A stretch of DNA of 64,000 nt, taken from NCBI RefSeq assembly GCF_014651055.1, contig NZ_BMWD01000011.1, forward strand, positions 62,001-126,000. Reading direction: 5' to 3'. Under the pieces are notes generated by a model. That model saw nothing but the letters and a program-made list of their open reading frames with translations. It had not been told where the DNA came from and ran no database searches. This DNA is from Streptomyces fructofermentans (GTDB lineage Bacteria > Actinomycetota > Actinomycetes > Streptomycetales > Streptomycetaceae). A program made the position numbers and the translations under genes. Positions 63,423 to 64,000 of the stretch are shown here, one piece after another. Positions within the stretch are counted from its first letter, which is position 1, and the number at the start of each line of letters is the position of its first letter.

Positions 63423-64000
63423 ATGGCATTCAATCACTTACCGGCAGGCGTGCACGACGCCTTGGGTCCATTGTCCGTCACGCCAGTGACACACTCGATG
63501 CCGATGGCCAAGAATCACCGATCCGATCGAACCTCGACGGACACTGCTTCCCGCCCTTCGCCGGGCGAGATCCTGGACCGGCTCGCCTCGGGGCCGAGCC
63601 GGTCTTCGCGCATCACTCATACGGAGCACTTGCCCCCGCGTGCGGGTCGCCATGCCGTGTGGCCCGACCGGATCCGTTCCGAGGTCATCTCCGCCATCCA
63701 GTCCGCGGGCATCGAACATCCCTGGACCCACCAGGCACTGGCCGCCGAGCACGCCCTGGACGGCGAGTCGGTGATCGTGTCCACCGGCACCGCCTCCGGA
63801 AAGTCGCTCGCCTATCTCGCGCCCGTCCTGTCGACCCTCCTGGACGGCTCGGAGGCGCCGAACGGCCGCGGCGCCACCGCGCTGTACCTCGCGCCCACGA
63901 AAGCCCTGGCAGCGGACCAGCGGCGATCCGTGAAGGAACTTTCACAACCGCTGGGCAATGCCGTGCGCGCCGCGGTCTACGACGGGGACACGCCGGTCGA
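63423..64000 (+). CDS. DEAD/DEAH-box helicase (Lhr/DUF1998 type), 3' end cut by window
   Basis: Open to the end of the window. Motif I is VIVSTGTASGKSLAYLAP and motif Ia LYLAPTKALAADQ. HTEHLPPRAGRHAVWPDRIR and QAL upstream are family features. ATG 63423 gives MAFNHL; its sixth codon is TTA (63438-63440), so full-length translation should need bldA. ATG 63498 or 63504 would skip the TTA. The start lies 80 bp from bldG, on the other strand. The helicase C-terminus is not in the window. Confidence 0.88.
   Translation, partial: MAFNHLPAGVHDALGPLSVTPVTHSMPMAKNHRSDRTSTDTASRPSPGEILDRLASGPSRSSRITHTEHLPPRAGRHAVWPDRIRSEVISAIQSAGIEHPWTHQALAAEHALDGESVIVSTGTASGKSLAYLAPVLSTLLDGSEAPNGRGATALYLAPTKALAADQRRSVKELSQPLGNAVRAAVYDGDTPV

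Overview
The window is high-GC chromosomal core DNA from a Streptomyces-type actinomycete. The support is pervasive G/C in third codon positions, frequent GTG starts, bldG with its ATP-binding partner, a TipAL-type regulator, an AfsR/SARP-type regulator, a K-A-rich topoisomerase I tail without zinc fingers, and two genes whose only visible leucine TTA codon lies near the start. I see no insertion sequence, prophage, CRISPR array or plasmid origin. There is one tRNA gene.

Layout. 0-5.4 kb (+): an MprF-like membrane protein, then folP, an NTF2-like gene, folB, folK and a DUF3180 membrane protein. 5.6-13.4 kb (-): folE, ftsH, hpt, tilS, a zinc metalloprotease-like gene and a PBP4-type peptidase. 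Together these supply folate/pterin synthesis, purine salvage, tRNA-Ile modification and membrane proteolysis. 13.5-17.6 kb: ppa, a ThrE-type exporter, DedA and YbjQ. 17.7-22.6 kb: TipAL homologue, glutamate decarboxylase, and a drug-type ABC exporter controlled by a PadR regulator. 22.6-27 kb: DinB-like protein, aldehyde dehydrogenase, and a WhiJ/BldB-type trio (XRE-DUF5753, TTA-containing HATPase, DUF397). 27.6-42.5 kb: two lipoproteins, DUF2786 protein, ABC exporter, a helix-turn-helix/Clp_N protein, a Pol I-type polymerase, a 1.26-kaa AfsR-like regulator, a glycosyltransferase and an M56 peptidase. 42.7-58.2 kb (-): tRNA-Thr(CGT), secreted peptidase, holB, a giant MFS-thymidylate kinase fusion, topA, small membrane protein, Ser/Thr kinase and methyltransferase. 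58.3-64 kb: lipoprotein, H+-pyrophosphatase, anti-sigma-like protein, bldG and a divergent helicase cut by the window end.

The most interesting signals are regulatory. (1) Two near-identical 19-bp inverted repeats cover a consensus promoter whose predicted start site is the A of the ATG of the HTH/Clp_N gene, implying a leaderless autoregulated gene. (2) A 27-bp element (26/27 identical) lies upstream of both the TTA-containing HATPase gene and the DUF397 gene, in the same orientation and at the same distance from a -10-like hexamer. (3) A tipA-like promoter with a 19-bp spacer precedes a TipAL homologue that lacks the second ligand-domain cysteine. (4) Twin palindromes flank the promoter of the PadR-linked ABC exporter. 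(5) The bldG-divergent helicase has TTA as its sixth codon.

Coordinates of starts were chosen from ribosome-binding sites and family lengths; where this is uncertain it is said. All functional names are from motif recognition by eye; no database search was possible.
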